A DNA stretch of 47,187 bases from CAYXGZ01 sp964464755 (GTDB lineage: Bacteria; Planctomycetota; MHYJ01; JACPRB01), in NCBI GenBank assembly GCA_964464755.1, contig CAYXGZ010000027.1:1-47187 (forward strand), read 5' to 3'. Position 1 is the first letter of the stretch. Each line of letters begins with the position of its first letter. A program made the position numbers and the translations under genes. Shown here one piece after another: positions 33,189 to 41,194 of the stretch. The notes under the pieces are model-generated. The model was not told the DNA's origin. It did no database searches and saw only the letters and a list, made by a program, of their open reading frames with translations.

Positions 33189-35234
33189 TCACTCCGCGGT
33201 GACCATGCCGAGGGATTCGACCCGGACGTCCTTGAGGATCTCGTTGTAGGACAGGACCCGCAGGCCCGCGGGGACCAGGTCGCAGATCCGGCGGACCTGC
33301 GAGCGGACCTGCGGCGCGCAGAGCACGACCGGCGCGTGGCCCGCCGCCACGAGGCGCTCGGCCTCGCGGGCGATGCGGCGCGCGATGTCGGCCGCCGCGG
33401 GCGCGGGCAGGGCCGCGGGGGCCTGGATGGCGTCCTCGACCGCCGGGTCGAGCGTGACGACGAAGAGCCGGCCGCCCTCCTCGAGGGACGGGGCGACGAC
33501 CTGGCGCGCGAGGGCCGTCCGGACGTACTCGGTCAGGACCTCGGGGTCCTTCGTGCGCGGGGCCCAGTCGCCGAGCGCCTCGAGGATCGTCCCGAGGTCG
33601 CGGATCGACACGCCCTCGCGGAGCAGGTTCTGCAGCACCTTCTGGAGCTCGCCGGGCTTCACGAGGCCCGGGACCACCTCGTCGACCACCGCGGGCCGCG
33701 ACTTGCGCAGCGCCGACACGAGGCCCGCCACGTCGTCGCGCGTCAGGAGCTCGGCCGCGTGGAGGCGGAGCACCTCGCGGAGGTGCGCGGCGATCACGCC
33801 GGAGGAATCCTGCACGAGGTAGCCGAGCGACTCCGCCTTCGCGGCGTCGGCCTCGGCGATCCAGGTCGCGGACTGCTGGAAGATCGGCTCCCGGACGGGC
33901 GTGCCCTCGAGCGGCCCCTTCGCGCCCCCGGGGTCCACGGCCAGGCGGCGGCCCGGGTGGACGCGGCCGCGGGCGACGACGAGCCCGCGCAGCCGCAGCG
34001 CGTACTCGGTCGAGCCGAGGGACGCGTCGTCGCGGATCCGCACGGGCGGGGTCACGAAGCCGAGCTCCCCCGCCATCGAGCGGCGGAGCGAGCCGATGCG
34101 GTCGAGCAGCTCGCCCCCGGCAAGGCGGACGAGGCCGAGGCCCACCTCGAGCTCGAGGGGGTCGACCTGCAGGAGCTGGTCGGGCGTCTCGGGCTTGCGG
34201 GACTCGGCGAGCTCCCTCGCGGCCCCGGCGGCGGCCTCGCGCTCGGCGGCGAGCCGGGCGCCCTTGGCCAGGGTCCACGCCACGAGCCCGAGCAGGGCGG
34301 CGGAGCCGGCCAGCGGGACGGGCGGCAGCCCGGTCGGGATGAGCAGCAGGAGGAAGACGGCCGCGACGACGAGCGCGCGGCGCTCCGAGAAGACCTGCGA
34401 GACGACCTCGGAGCTGAACGCGCGGTCGGACGAGGCCCGGGTGACGAGGAGGCCCGCGCCGATCGAGACGACGAGGGCGGGCAGCTGGGAGACGAGCCCG
34501 TCGCCGATCGTGAGGATCGTGTAGGTCCGGGCCGCCTCGCCGAGGGGCATCCCGTGCTGGAGCGTGCCGACGAGGAAGCCCGCGACGATGTTGATGGCCG
34601 TGATCGCGAGCCCCGCGATGGCGTCGCCGCGGATGAACTTCGTGGCGCCGTCCATGGCGCCGTAGAAGTCGGCCCGGTGCGCGATGTCGTCGCGGCGGCG
34701 GCGGGCCTCGGCGGCGTCGATCGCGCCCGCGTTGACGTCGGCGTCGATGGCCATCTGCCGGCCGGGCAGCGCGTCGAGGGTGAAGCGCGCGGCGACCTCC
34801 GAGATGCGCGTCGCGCCCTTGCTGATGACGACGAAGTTGACGAGCACGAGGATGAGGAAGAGGACGAAGCCGACGGCGGGCTGGTTGCCCGCGACGAACT
34901 CGCCGAAGCCGCGGACGACCTCGCCGGCGGCGGAGAGGCCCTGCTCCTTCGCGTTGCCGAGGATCATGCGGGTCGTCGCGATGTTCAGGGCGAGGCGGAA
35001 GGCGGTGGACAGGAGCAGCACGGACGGGAAGACCGAGAAGCGGACGGGCTCCTTCACGTAGACGACCGTGAGGAGCGTGAGGAGCGAGAGCGCGATCGAG
35101 GCGGTGAGCAGGACGTCCATCGCGGCCCCGGGCAGGGGCACGAAGACGACGAGGAGGACCCCGAGGATCCCGGCGACCAGCGCCAGATCCTGGTTCCTCG
35201 ACATCCAGCCCGTCGACGCGTTCATGGAGTCCAT
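33189..35234 (-). CDS. flhA: Flagellar type III export protein FlhA
   Basis: This 681-aa export-gate protein has eight N-terminal membrane helices (about residues 18-320) and a cytoplasmic domain (about 350-681) forming the nonameric ring that receives substrates. The FHIPEP signature is clear: PSVLLLSTAFRLALNIATTR, then RFTLDALPGRQMAIDADVNAG near residue 150 and a following acidic/basic stretch (AEARRRRDDIAHRADFYGAMD). Length is normal. The start ATG at 35234 lies 4 nt after the flhB stop. A second Met (MNAS) four codons later is also possible. Confidence 0.97.
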   Translation of the reverse strand: MDSMNASTGWMSRNQDLALVAGILGVLLVVFVPLPGAAMDVLLTASIALSLLTLLTVVYVKEPVRFSVFPSVLLLSTAFRLALNIATTRMILGNAKEQGLSAAGEVVRGFGEFVAGNQPAVGFVLFLILVLVNFVVISKGATRISEVAARFTLDALPGRQMAIDADVNAGAIDAAEARRRRDDIAHRADFYGAMDGATKFIRGDAIAGLAITAINIVAGFLVGTLQHGMPLGEAARTYTILTIGDGLVSQLPALVVSIGAGLLVTRASSDRAFSSEVVSQVFSERRALVVAAVFLLLLIPTGLPPVPLAGSAALLGLVAWTLAKGARLAAEREAAAGAARELAESRKPETPDQLLQVDPLELEVGLGLVRLAGGELLDRIGSLRRSMAGELGFVTPPVRIRDDASLGSTEYALRLRGLVVARGRVHPGRRLAVDPGGAKGPLEGTPVREPIFQQSATWIAEADAAKAESLGYLVQDSSGVIAAHLREVLRLHAAELLTRDDVAGLVSALRKSRPAVVDEVVPGLVKPGELQKVLQNLLREGVSIRDLGTILEALGDWAPRTKDPEVLTEYVRTALARQVVAPSLEEGGRLFVVTLDPAVEDAIQAPAALPAPAAADIARRIAREAERLVAAGHAPVVLCAPQVRSQVRRICDLVPAGLRVLSYNEILKDVRVESLGMVTAE

Positions 35235-35238
35235 GGGT

Positions 35239-36306
35239 TCAGGCCGCGTTCCTTCCGGCGATGCGGAGCGACGTCGCCACGAGCTCGGCGGCCGTCCGGT
35301 ACAGGTCCGCGGGGATGCCCTGCCCGACCTCGGCGCGGCGGAAGAGGTCGGCGGCGGCGTCCTCGCGCTCGATCACGGGCACGTCGTGCTCGCCGGCCAG
35401 CTCGGCGATGCGGCGGCCGATCTCGCCCCGGCCCTTGGCGACGACGACGGGCGCCGACTCGCTCTCCGCGCGGTAGCGCAGGGCGACGGCGAGCTCGCCG
35501 GGGCCGGTGACGACGACGGAGGCCGTGGCGACGAGGTGGAGCGACTGCTGGGCGGCGAGGCGGCGCTGGAGCGAGCGGCGGCGCTCGCGGACCGCGGGGT
35601 CGCCCTCGACGCGGCGGAGCTCCTCGCGGATCTCGGCGCGGCTCATGCGGAGGTCGCGGGCGTGGAGCAGGCGCTGGAGGCCCCAGTCGAGCACGCCGAG
35701 GCCGAGCAGGGCGAGGCCGGCGCGGAGCCCGAGCAGGAACGCGAGGCGGCCCGCGGACTCGGCGACCTCGCCGGGGGCGCCGGCGCCCGCGCCGAGCACG
35801 GCGTCGCGCTGTTCCCAGGCGGTCCAGACCAGGACGCCGGCGATGGCGGCGGCCTTGAGGAGTCCCGCCCCGAGGCGGGTGGCGGAGCGCAGCGAGAAGA
35901 GGCGGGCGAGGCCCTGGACGGGATCGAGCCGCTCCCCGCGCGGGATGGCGGGCTCGAGGCTCCAGAGCGGGCCCGTCTGCAGGACGTGGCCGAGCACGGC
36001 GGAGGCGAGGACGACGCCGAGGAGCGGCAGCGCGGCGAGCCCGAAGGCGCCAGCGGTGGCGATCATCCGGTCGGAGAGCGACGCGAGGTCCGCCTCGGGC
36101 CGCGCCGCGACCTGGAGGGCCCCGGAGAGCGCGCCCTTGAAGCCGCCGAGCAGGGAGCCGCCGAGCAGCGCCAGGCCCCCGACGGCCGCGAGCACGACGA
36201 GCGCGGAGACGAGGTCGTGGCTCTTGGCCACGTGCCCCTTCTCGCGCGCCTCCTCGAGGCGGCGCGGCGTGGCGGGCTCCGTCCGTTCCTGGTCCATGTC
36301 GCTCAT
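35239..36306 (-). CDS. flhB: Flagellar export switch protein FlhB with GPGE in place of the NPTH autocleavage site
   Basis: This 355-aa protein has the opening ERTEPATPRRLEEAREKGHVAKS, four membrane helices (about residues 30-215), the linker and a cytoplasmic domain (about 225-350) typical of FlhB/YscU. The conserved VVVTNPTHIAVALRY is here VVVTGPGELAVALRY, giving G268-P269-G270-E271. The Asn whose cyclisation drives autocleavage and the Thr-His that follow are all missing, while the flanking residues are conserved. The gene appears otherwise intact. Normal self-cleavage, which in Salmonella switches export from hook to filament substrates, is therefore not expected. It overlaps the 130-aa gene by ATGA. 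Confidence 0.95.
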   Translation of the reverse strand: MSDMDQERTEPATPRRLEEAREKGHVAKSHDLVSALVVLAAVGGLALLGGSLLGGFKGALSGALQVAARPEADLASLSDRMIATAGAFGLAALPLLGVVLASAVLGHVLQTGPLWSLEPAIPRGERLDPVQGLARLFSLRSATRLGAGLLKAAAIAGVLVWTAWEQRDAVLGAGAGAPGEVAESAGRLAFLLGLRAGLALLGLGVLDWGLQRLLHARDLRMSRAEIREELRRVEGDPAVRERRRSLQRRLAAQQSLHLVATASVVVTGPGELAVALRYRAESESAPVVVAKGRGEIGRRIAELAGEHDVPVIEREDAAADLFRRAEVGQGIPADLYRTAAELVATSLRIAGRNAA

Positions 36307-36695
36307 GGGAAGGTCACCAGTCCGTCGCCGTCGTCGCGCGCCTCGGCGCGGACCTCGGCGATCCCGTTGAAGGCGCGGTGGGCCTCGGCGGCGACGACCG
36401 AGAGGTCCCCGCGCGTCGTCCGCCAGGCGAGGCGGACGGAGACGAGCAGCGGCTGGTCCGGCGCCTCGGAGAGCACGCGGACCCGGACGGAGGCGACGTC
36501 GGGCCGGGACTCGATCGAGCGGCGGACCGCGACGGCGGCGGCCGAGAGGCGGCGCTCGAACTCGGCGGCCGTCAGGCCCGGGGGCGCCTCGGCGAACGCG
36601 CCGGCGCTCGCCGGGCGGAAGGCGCCGAGGGCGGCGACGGACGCCGCGGCGCCCGCGGTCAGCAGCAGGGTGGCCAGCACGGTGCCCCGGGTCAT
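36303..36695 (-). CDS. Unknown 130-aa membrane-anchored protein between fliR and flhB
   Basis: No family is recognised. An N-terminal hydrophobic helix (about residues 5-25, TVLATLLLTAGAAASVAALG) could be a signal anchor. It precedes a soluble alpha/beta domain of about 90 residues (AEFERRLSAAAVAVRRSIES, then DVASVRVRVL, LLVSVRLAWR, LSVVAAEAHRAFNGIAEVRA). The strand-helix order resembles small ring-building modules, but this is only a resemblance by eye. It is coupled on both sides by 4-nt overlaps (fliR stop and flhB start), so it is very likely translated and part of the export apparatus or its assembly in this lineage. Confidence 0.75.
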   Translation of the reverse strand: MTRGTVLATLLLTAGAAASVAALGAFRPASAGAFAEAPPGLTAAEFERRLSAAAVAVRRSIESRPDVASVRVRVLSEAPDQPLLVSVRLAWRTTRGDLSVVAAEAHRAFNGIAEVRAEARDDGDGLVTFP

Positions 36696-37474
36696 GGCCG
36701 CCCCCCGAGGATCTGCAGGAGGCCGCGCACGGCGGACTCGGTCGCGAGCGTCTGCCGCGCGAAGACCTGCAGGGTGAGGCCGACGGCCAGCGCGAGGACG
36801 ACGAGGCCCGCGAAGATCCGCACTGGGTACCCGAGGAAGAGCAGGTTGAGCTCGGGGACGGCGCGCGCGAGGAAAGCCATCGCGACGGTGACGAGCATCA
36901 GGGCGAGCAGCGCGGGCGCCGCGAGCTGGACGGCCGACACGAGCAGGCCCGAGGCCATCGTGCCCACGAGGCCGGGCGTGAGGCCGGAGGCCCCCGCGAA
37001 GCCGCCGACCGGCACGGCGCGGAAGCTGTCGAAGGTGGCGGAGAGCAGGAAGTGGTGGCCGGCGACGAGCAGCCAGGCCGTCGTGGCGAGGAGCAGCTTG
37101 AACTGGGCGACGAGGCTGACCTGCTCGTGCGTGACGGGGTCGAGGATGTTGGCCAGCGCGACGCCCATGTCGAGGTCCACGAGGTGGCCCGCGGCCTGGA
37201 CGGCGCCGAAGAGCAGCGCGGCGGCGAAGCCGAGGAGGAGGCCGACGCCGAGCTCGCCCGCGGCGGCGACGGCGAGGCCCGTCATCGATTCCGGGAGCGC
37301 GGCGGAGCCGGCGACGAGCGGCGTGAAGAGCAGCGCGAGCACGGCCGCGAAGCCCGCCCGCGCGGGGACGGGGATCGCCTGGCTGCCCAGCACCGGGGCG
37401 GTCAGCAGCATCCCCGAGGTCCTCGCGAGGACCAGGAGGAAGGCCGGCACGTTGTCGGGGCGCATCCAGTCCAT
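36692..37474 (-). CDS. fliR: Flagellar export gate protein FliR
   Basis: This 260-aa polytopic protein has about six helices (FLLVLARTSGMLLTAPVLG, then AVLALLFTPLV and a MGVALANILDP re-entrant region near residue 105 with the conserved asparagine). It completes the FliP5Q4R1 export gate. The start ATG at 37474 lies 2 nt after the fliQ stop. The frame is open further upstream within fliQ, but MDWMRPDNVPAF is the natural start. Its stop overlaps the next gene (ATGA). Confidence 0.93.
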   Translation of the reverse strand: MDWMRPDNVPAFLLVLARTSGMLLTAPVLGSQAIPVPARAGFAAVLALLFTPLVAGSAALPESMTGLAVAAAGELGVGLLLGFAAALLFGAVQAAGHLVDLDMGVALANILDPVTHEQVSLVAQFKLLLATTAWLLVAGHHFLLSATFDSFRAVPVGGFAGASGLTPGLVGTMASGLLVSAVQLAAPALLALMLVTVAMAFLARAVPELNLLFLGYPVRIFAGLVVLALAVGLTLQVFARQTLATESAVRGLLQILGGRP

Positions 37475-37476
37475 GG

Positions 37477-37749
37477 CTACGGCATCCACCGGGACATTCC
37501 GGTCATGACGGTCCGGGCGTACTCGGCGAGCACCGAGAGCCCCCACGGGAGGAGGAGGATCACGGTGACCACCATCGCGAACATCTTGGGGACGAAGGCG
37601 ACGCTCTGCTCCTGGACCTGGGTCGCGGCCTGGACGATCGAGATCGCGAGGCCGACGAGCAGCCCCACCGCGAGCACCGGGAGCGAGAGCTTGACCGCGA
37701 GCCAGAGGGCCTCGCGGGCCAGGTCCGCCGCCGATTGGAGGTCGCCCAT
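37477..37749 (-). CDS. fliQ: Flagellar export gate protein FliQ
   Basis: This 90-aa protein forms a two-helix hairpin, the normal FliQ length. It has LAREALWLAVKLSLPVLAVG, the central VGLAISIVQAATQVQEQSVAF with conserved Gln-rich turn, and PKMFAMVVTVILLLPWGLSVL. It lies 2 nt after fliP and 2 nt before fliR. Confidence 0.95.
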   Translation of the reverse strand: MGDLQSAADLAREALWLAVKLSLPVLAVGLLVGLAISIVQAATQVQEQSVAFVPKMFAMVVTVILLLPWGLSVLAEYARTVMTGMSRWMP

Positions 37750-37751
37750 GC

Positions 37752-38564
37752 TCAACCCGTGAAGCTCTTGACCAGGGACCCGACGACGAGGTGCCACCCG
37801 TCCACGAGGACGAAGAGCAGGATCTTCAGCGGCAGGCTCACCATGACGGGCGGGAGGACGACCATGCCCATCGCGACGAGGATCGCGCTGACGACGAGGT
37901 CGATGACGAGGAACGGCAGGAAGATCGCGAAGCCCATGATGAAGGCGCGGCGCAGCTCGCTGATCACGAACGCGGGCACGAGGACCTCGGTGGGCACGTC
38001 GGCCTCGGTCCACCCGCCGCTGCGGCGCGGCTGCTTCGTGAGCTCCATGAAGAGCGTGAGGTCGGCGGCGCGGGCGTGCTTGAACATGAACGTGCGCACG
38101 TGGTCGACGGAGCGCGAGAGCGCCTCCTTCTGGGTGATCTGCACGCGCGGGTCGGAGGACGTGTAGGGGTCGAGGGCGTCGCGCTTGATGGCTCCGATCG
38201 TGGGCGCCATGACCATGAAGGTCAGCAGCAGCGAGAGGCCGAGGATGACCTGGTTGGGCGGGAGGTCCGGCGTGGCGAGGGCCTTGCGCACGAACGAGAG
38301 GACGATGACGATCCGCGTGAACGAGGTCGTCAGGACGAGGATCGACGGGGCGAGCGAGAGGACCGTGAGGAGGACGAGGATCTCGACGGTCGTGACGGCC
38401 TTCTGGGGGTCGCCGTCGCGCTTGAGCCAGTCCTGGGTGGGCAGCAGGCCGGGGTCGCGCTTCGTGTCCTGCGGCGCGGGGCGGACCTGGGCGTCGGCGG
38501 AGGCGAAGAGGCCCCCGGCCAGCACCAGGGCCGTCGTCAGCACCAGCAAGCGCGCGGCGTTCAC
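37752..38564 (-). CDS. fliP: Flagellar export gate protein FliP
   Basis: This 270-aa protein has a cleavable signal peptide (about residues 1-26, ending ADA), as usual for FliP. Conserved parts are ILVLLTVLSLAPSILVLTTS near residue 55, FTRIVIVLSFVRKAL, the PPNQVILGLSLLLTFMVM helix and the C-terminal GFAIFLPFLVIDLVVSAIL and PLKILLFVLVDGWHLV helices. It starts with GTG at 38564, which lies 8 nt after the HEAT gene stop. A long in-frame upstream extension is a shadow of that gene. Confidence 0.95.
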   Translation of the reverse strand: MNAARLLVLTTALVLAGGLFASADAQVRPAPQDTKRDPGLLPTQDWLKRDGDPQKAVTTVEILVLLTVLSLAPSILVLTTSFTRIVIVLSFVRKALATPDLPPNQVILGLSLLLTFMVMAPTIGAIKRDALDPYTSSDPRVQITQKEALSRSVDHVRTFMFKHARAADLTLFMELTKQPRRSGGWTEADVPTEVLVPAFVISELRRAFIMGFAIFLPFLVIDLVVSAILVAMGMVVLPPVMVSLPLKILLFVLVDGWHLVVGSLVKSFTG

Positions 38565-38572
38565 GGGTCGGC

Positions 38573-39718
38573 CTATCTCCCCGTCCCCGACGAGGGGACC
38601 TGTCCCGGGCTCAGCGGCGCCGGGGCGCCGGGCACGTCGACGGCTCCGCGGGCCTTGAGGGCGGCGAGGAGCTCGGCGGCCAGGGAGGACTCGTCGACGT
38701 CGGAGGTGGAGAGGCGCTCGAGGACGGGGCGCGAGGCCTCGACCTCGGCGTCGCTGGCGCCGCCGCAGCGGCGGAGGACGTCGAGGGCGGCCGCGGCGGC
38801 CTGGTCGTCGTGGGAGCGCAGGAGGAGGCGCGCGACGGGGCGGGCGCGCTCGCCGAGGGCGGCGAGGGCGCGGATCGAGTAGCGCGCGTTGCCGGCGACG
38901 TCGTCGGCCTTGAGGCCGGGGACGGCGGCATGGACGACGGTGTCGGCGAGGGACTCGCCCCCGGCCAGCGCGAGCAGCCAGGCGGCGGCGGAGCGCAGGA
39001 GCGGGTCGGCCGAGCTGCAGCGCTCGACGAGCGGGGCGACGGCGGCGCCGCCGAGGGCGGCGATCTCGGCGCGGGCCCACTCGTCGTCGGCGATGCGGAA
39101 GGTGAGGGAGCGGACGTCGTCGAGGGTCGCGGAGTCGGTCGCGGCGAGGAGGGCCCAGGCCTTGCGGCCGAGGGCCGGGTCGGCGACGAGGGCGCGGATC
39201 CGGGGCGCGACGGCGCGGGCGGCCTCGAGGTGGGCCGAGGGGTCCTCGGCGGAGGCGACGAGGGCGCGGACGAGGGCGGGCGGGGCGTCCTTCATCGCGA
39301 CGATCGAGCGGTCGAGGTTGCGGGCGCGGGCGGCGAGGGCGGCCTGCTCGCGGGGCGGGAGCTCCGCGAGGCGGGCGAGGGCCCAGGGGCCGGCGAAGTC
39401 GAGGCGGCCGTCGAGGAAGGCGTCGAGGAGCCGGTCGCGGGCGGCGGCGGGCTCGGGGAGCCCGGCGAGGCGGAGGACGGCGGCGGCGCGGCAGACGGCG
39501 CGGAGGTCGTCGGAGGCGAGCGCGGCGTCGAGGGCGCGGGCGGGCGCGACGGCCGGGGCGCGGCGCGCGGCGGCGGGCGGCGGCGCGGAGACGCGGCGGA
39601 CGCTGACGGCCTCGACCGGGCCGGAGGCGGCCTCGCTGCGGTTGGCCTGCAGCAGCAGGAGCGCCGCGACGACGAGCGAGAGGAGCAGCAGGCTCCCCGC
39701 GAGGAAACGTCCGAGCAT
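38573..39718 (-). CDS. Membrane-anchored HEAT-repeat protein embedded between fliO and fliP
   Basis: This 381-aa protein has an N-terminal membrane helix (about residues 6-26, LAGSLLLLSLVVAALLLL), an Ala/Pro-rich linker (about 45-65) and an alpha-helical repeat domain (about 65-350). The repeats read as HEAT/armadillo-like helices (ALVASAEDPSAHLEAARAVA; LVERCSSADPLLRSAAAWLL; VARLLLRSHDDQAAAAALDV). The start ATG at 39718 has a GAGGGGG stretch upstream. It sits where fliO normally adjoins fliP, with gaps of 21 and 8 nt, so it is co-transcribed with the export gate. I know of no standard flagellar HEAT component; a scaffold role is inference. Confidence 0.75.
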   Translation of the reverse strand: MLGRFLAGSLLLLSLVVAALLLLQANRSEAASGPVEAVSVRRVSAPPPAAARRAPAVAPARALDAALASDDLRAVCRAAAVLRLAGLPEPAAARDRLLDAFLDGRLDFAGPWALARLAELPPREQAALAARARNLDRSIVAMKDAPPALVRALVASAEDPSAHLEAARAVAPRIRALVADPALGRKAWALLAATDSATLDDVRSLTFRIADDEWARAEIAALGGAAVAPLVERCSSADPLLRSAAAWLLALAGGESLADTVVHAAVPGLKADDVAGNARYSIRALAALGERARPVARLLLRSHDDQAAAAALDVLRRCGGASDAEVEASRPVLERLSTSDVDESSLAAELLAALKARGAVDVPGAPAPLSPGQVPSSGTGR

Positions 39719-39739
39719 CGAATCCCCCTCTATCCCTGG

Positions 39740-40336
39740 CTAGTCCTTCCAGGCCTGGACGGAACGACGGATCTGCGCGAGCTCCCGGGCGAGGCCGTCG
39801 TAGGCCCCGGCGGGGACGGTTTCGGGTTCGGCGGCGGCCTTCGGGGCCGCGGGCGCGTCGGCGAGGGCGGCCTTGAACTCGGCGGCCGCGGAGCCGGGGA
39901 CGCGGGCGCGGATCGCGGAGACCTCCTCGGGGCGCGAGATCTCGCCGAGGGTCGAGAGGCGCTCGCGGGTGGAGCCGACGAGGAAGACGCGGCCGGCGAC
40001 CTCGACGAGGAGGACCTCCTGGCGGGGCGCGACGGCGCGGCGGCCGAGGACCTGGATGACGCCCTGGGCCTGGAAGAGGCGCGAGCCCTTGAGGAAGCGG
40101 CGGAAGACGAGCCAGGCCGCGGCGGCGAGGACGGCGATGACGGCGGTGGCGGCGAAGAGGCCGCCGACGGGCGGCTCGGGGACCTCGCGCTCGCCGAGCT
40201 TCGGCGCGGCGGTCTCGGCGATGACGCGCGGCGCGGCGATCGGGGCGGGCGCGGCGGCGGCCGGGACGGGATCGTCGGGCGGGATGACGACGGTGTGCTC
40301 GGGCGCGGCGGAATCCTGCGGGACCTGGAACTTCAT
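39740..40336 (-). CDS. fliO: FliO-like flagellar export assembly protein
   Basis: This 198-aa protein has a Pro/Ala-rich N-terminus, one membrane helix (about residues 60-78, FAATAVIAVLAAAAWLVFRR) and a compact cytoplasmic domain (about 85-130: IQVLGRRAVAPRQEVLLVEV, VFLVGSTRERLSTLGEI) that matches the FliO/MopB pattern. FliO assists FliP assembly. It is the first gene of the second flagellar operon, directly downstream of an AT-rich promoter patch, with a strong purine-rich Shine-Dalgarno (GGAGGGG) adjoining the ATG. The N-terminal extension is longer than in E. coli FliO. Confidence 0.85.
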   Translation of the reverse strand: MKFQVPQDSAAPEHTVVIPPDDPVPAAAAPAPIAAPRVIAETAAPKLGEREVPEPPVGGLFAATAVIAVLAAAAWLVFRRFLKGSRLFQAQGVIQVLGRRAVAPRQEVLLVEVAGRVFLVGSTRERLSTLGEISRPEEVSAIRARVPGSAAAEFKAALADAPAAPKAAAEPETVPAGAYDGLARELAQIRRSVQAWKD

Positions 40337-40372
40337 CCCCTCCCCCTCTCTCTCCTCGACCCCTACTGTACT

Positions 40373-40406
40373 TTATAATTTATAAATTACAGTGCGTAAA
40401 TTATAA
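40373..40406. repeat. AT-rich inverted repeats in the fliO promoter region
   Basis: Two overlapping symmetries are present. TTATAATTTA (40373-40382) pairs perfectly with TAAATTATAA (40397-40406) across 14 nt. The 14-bp palindrome TAATTTATAAATTA occupies 40376-40389. In a genome this GC-rich such a block is conspicuous and is a candidate operator, nucleoid-protein site or upstream activating sequence. Confidence 0.6.
40400..40405 (-). promoter_or_regulatory. Candidate -10 (TATAAT) of the fliO-to-bioA operon
   Basis: Minus-strand TATAAT lies inside the AT-rich block, 63 nt before the fliO ATG. No convincing -35, sigma28 (TAAA-N15-GCCGATAA) or sigma54 (GG-N10-GC) element accompanies it, so the sigma factor used is uncertain. 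The leader contains a normal ribosome binding site. Confidence 0.4.
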
Positions 40407-40447
40407 CTTTCGAATTGACGAAGGGAAGGGCTTTTCGCGGAATTCGG

Positions 40448-40474
40448 AAAAAAAGATTCAAGCCGCCCGGGCGG
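40448..40474 (-). terminator. Intrinsic terminator of the fliE-fliN operon
   Basis: On the minus strand the palindrome CCGCCCGGGCGG (40474-40463), 12 nt past the fliN stop, is followed after 8 nt by seven consecutive T (40454-40448). It separates the two flagellar operons. Confidence 0.7.
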
Positions 40475-40486
40475 ACGGCCGAAGGG

Positions 40487-40714
40487 CTACATCACCTCGG
40501 TGACCCGGAACGCGAAGCGCCCGTCCACCACCCTCAGCTCGCCCCGCGCCAGCACCCGCCCGCCCGCCACCAGGTCCGCGGGCTCCCCCACCAGCCGGTC
40601 CAGCTCCACCACCGCCCCCGGCTCCAGCTTCCTCAGCTCCGACCACGGGATCCGCGCGCGCCCCAGCTCGATGCGCGCCTCCACCGGGATCCCCTCCGGC
40701 CCCAGTCCCGTCAT
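40487..40714 (-). CDS. fliN: Flagellar switch protein FliN (minimal SPOA domain)
   Basis: This 75-aa protein consists of little more than the SPOA (surface presentation of antigens) domain: VEARIELGRARIPWSELRKL, then GAVVELDRLVGEPADLVAGG, VLARGELRVVDGRFAFRVTEV. FliN forms the C-ring with FliM and binds FliH for export. Typical FliN has an N-terminal extension that is nearly absent here. The ATG at 40714 overlaps the fliL stop by 4 nt. It is the last gene of the fliE operon. fliM, which normally accompanies it, is not in the window. Confidence 0.88.
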   Translation of the reverse strand: MTGLGPEGIPVEARIELGRARIPWSELRKLEPGAVVELDRLVGEPADLVAGGRVLARGELRVVDGRFAFRVTEVM

Positions 40715-41169
40715 CGCGACCTCCCCCCCTCCACCAGCACCTCGCGCACCAGCTCCCGCTCGCCCAGCTGGTCGCCGAGCTCCCGGTTGATCCGCCTCCG
40801 CGCGTCCTGCCCCACCGAGTCCGGCGCCGTCGCCCGCGCCAGGTCCTCGTCCCGACGCCGGCCCAGCACCTCCGTCGCCACCGCCGCCCGCAGCGTCGGG
40901 ATCCGCCGCTCCACTTCCGCCACCAGCCGCCCGGGATCGCGCCGGCCCTCGAGGTCCAGCCTCAGCACCAGCCGCACCCGGAACTCCCCGCCCGACTCCA
41001 GCCGCCGCGCGAAGTCCCCGCCCAGCGGCACGTCCGCGACCGCCGCCGTCGCGGGCCCGTCCTCCGCCCTCGACCTCCACCACGAACCCACCAGCGCCGC
41101 CTCGAGGCAGAGCAGGAGCGCGACGAGGAGGAGGAGCCCCGGTCCGGCCCGCCGGGTGGCGCCGTTCAT
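40711..41169 (-). CDS. fliL: FliL-like basal body-associated protein
   Basis: This 152-aa protein has a short cytoplasmic start, one membrane helix (about residues 10-30, GLLLLVALLLCLEAALVG) and a periplasmic domain with the FliL pattern (FRVRLVLRLDLEGRRDPGRL, then VAEVERRIPTLRAAVATEVL and a C-terminal INRELGDQLGERELVREVLV). FliL rings surround the stator and support motor torque. Sequence conservation of this family is low, so the assignment rests on architecture and position between the MotE-like gene and fliN. It has a 25-nt gap upstream and overlaps fliN (ATGA). Confidence 0.8.
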   Translation of the reverse strand: MNGATRRAGPGLLLLVALLLCLEAALVGSWWRSRAEDGPATAAVADVPLGGDFARRLESGGEFRVRLVLRLDLEGRRDPGRLVAEVERRIPTLRAAVATEVLGRRRDEDLARATAPDSVGQDARRRINRELGDQLGERELVREVLVEGGRSR

Positions 41170-41194
41170 GCCGGAATCCTACCGCGCCGCGCGA

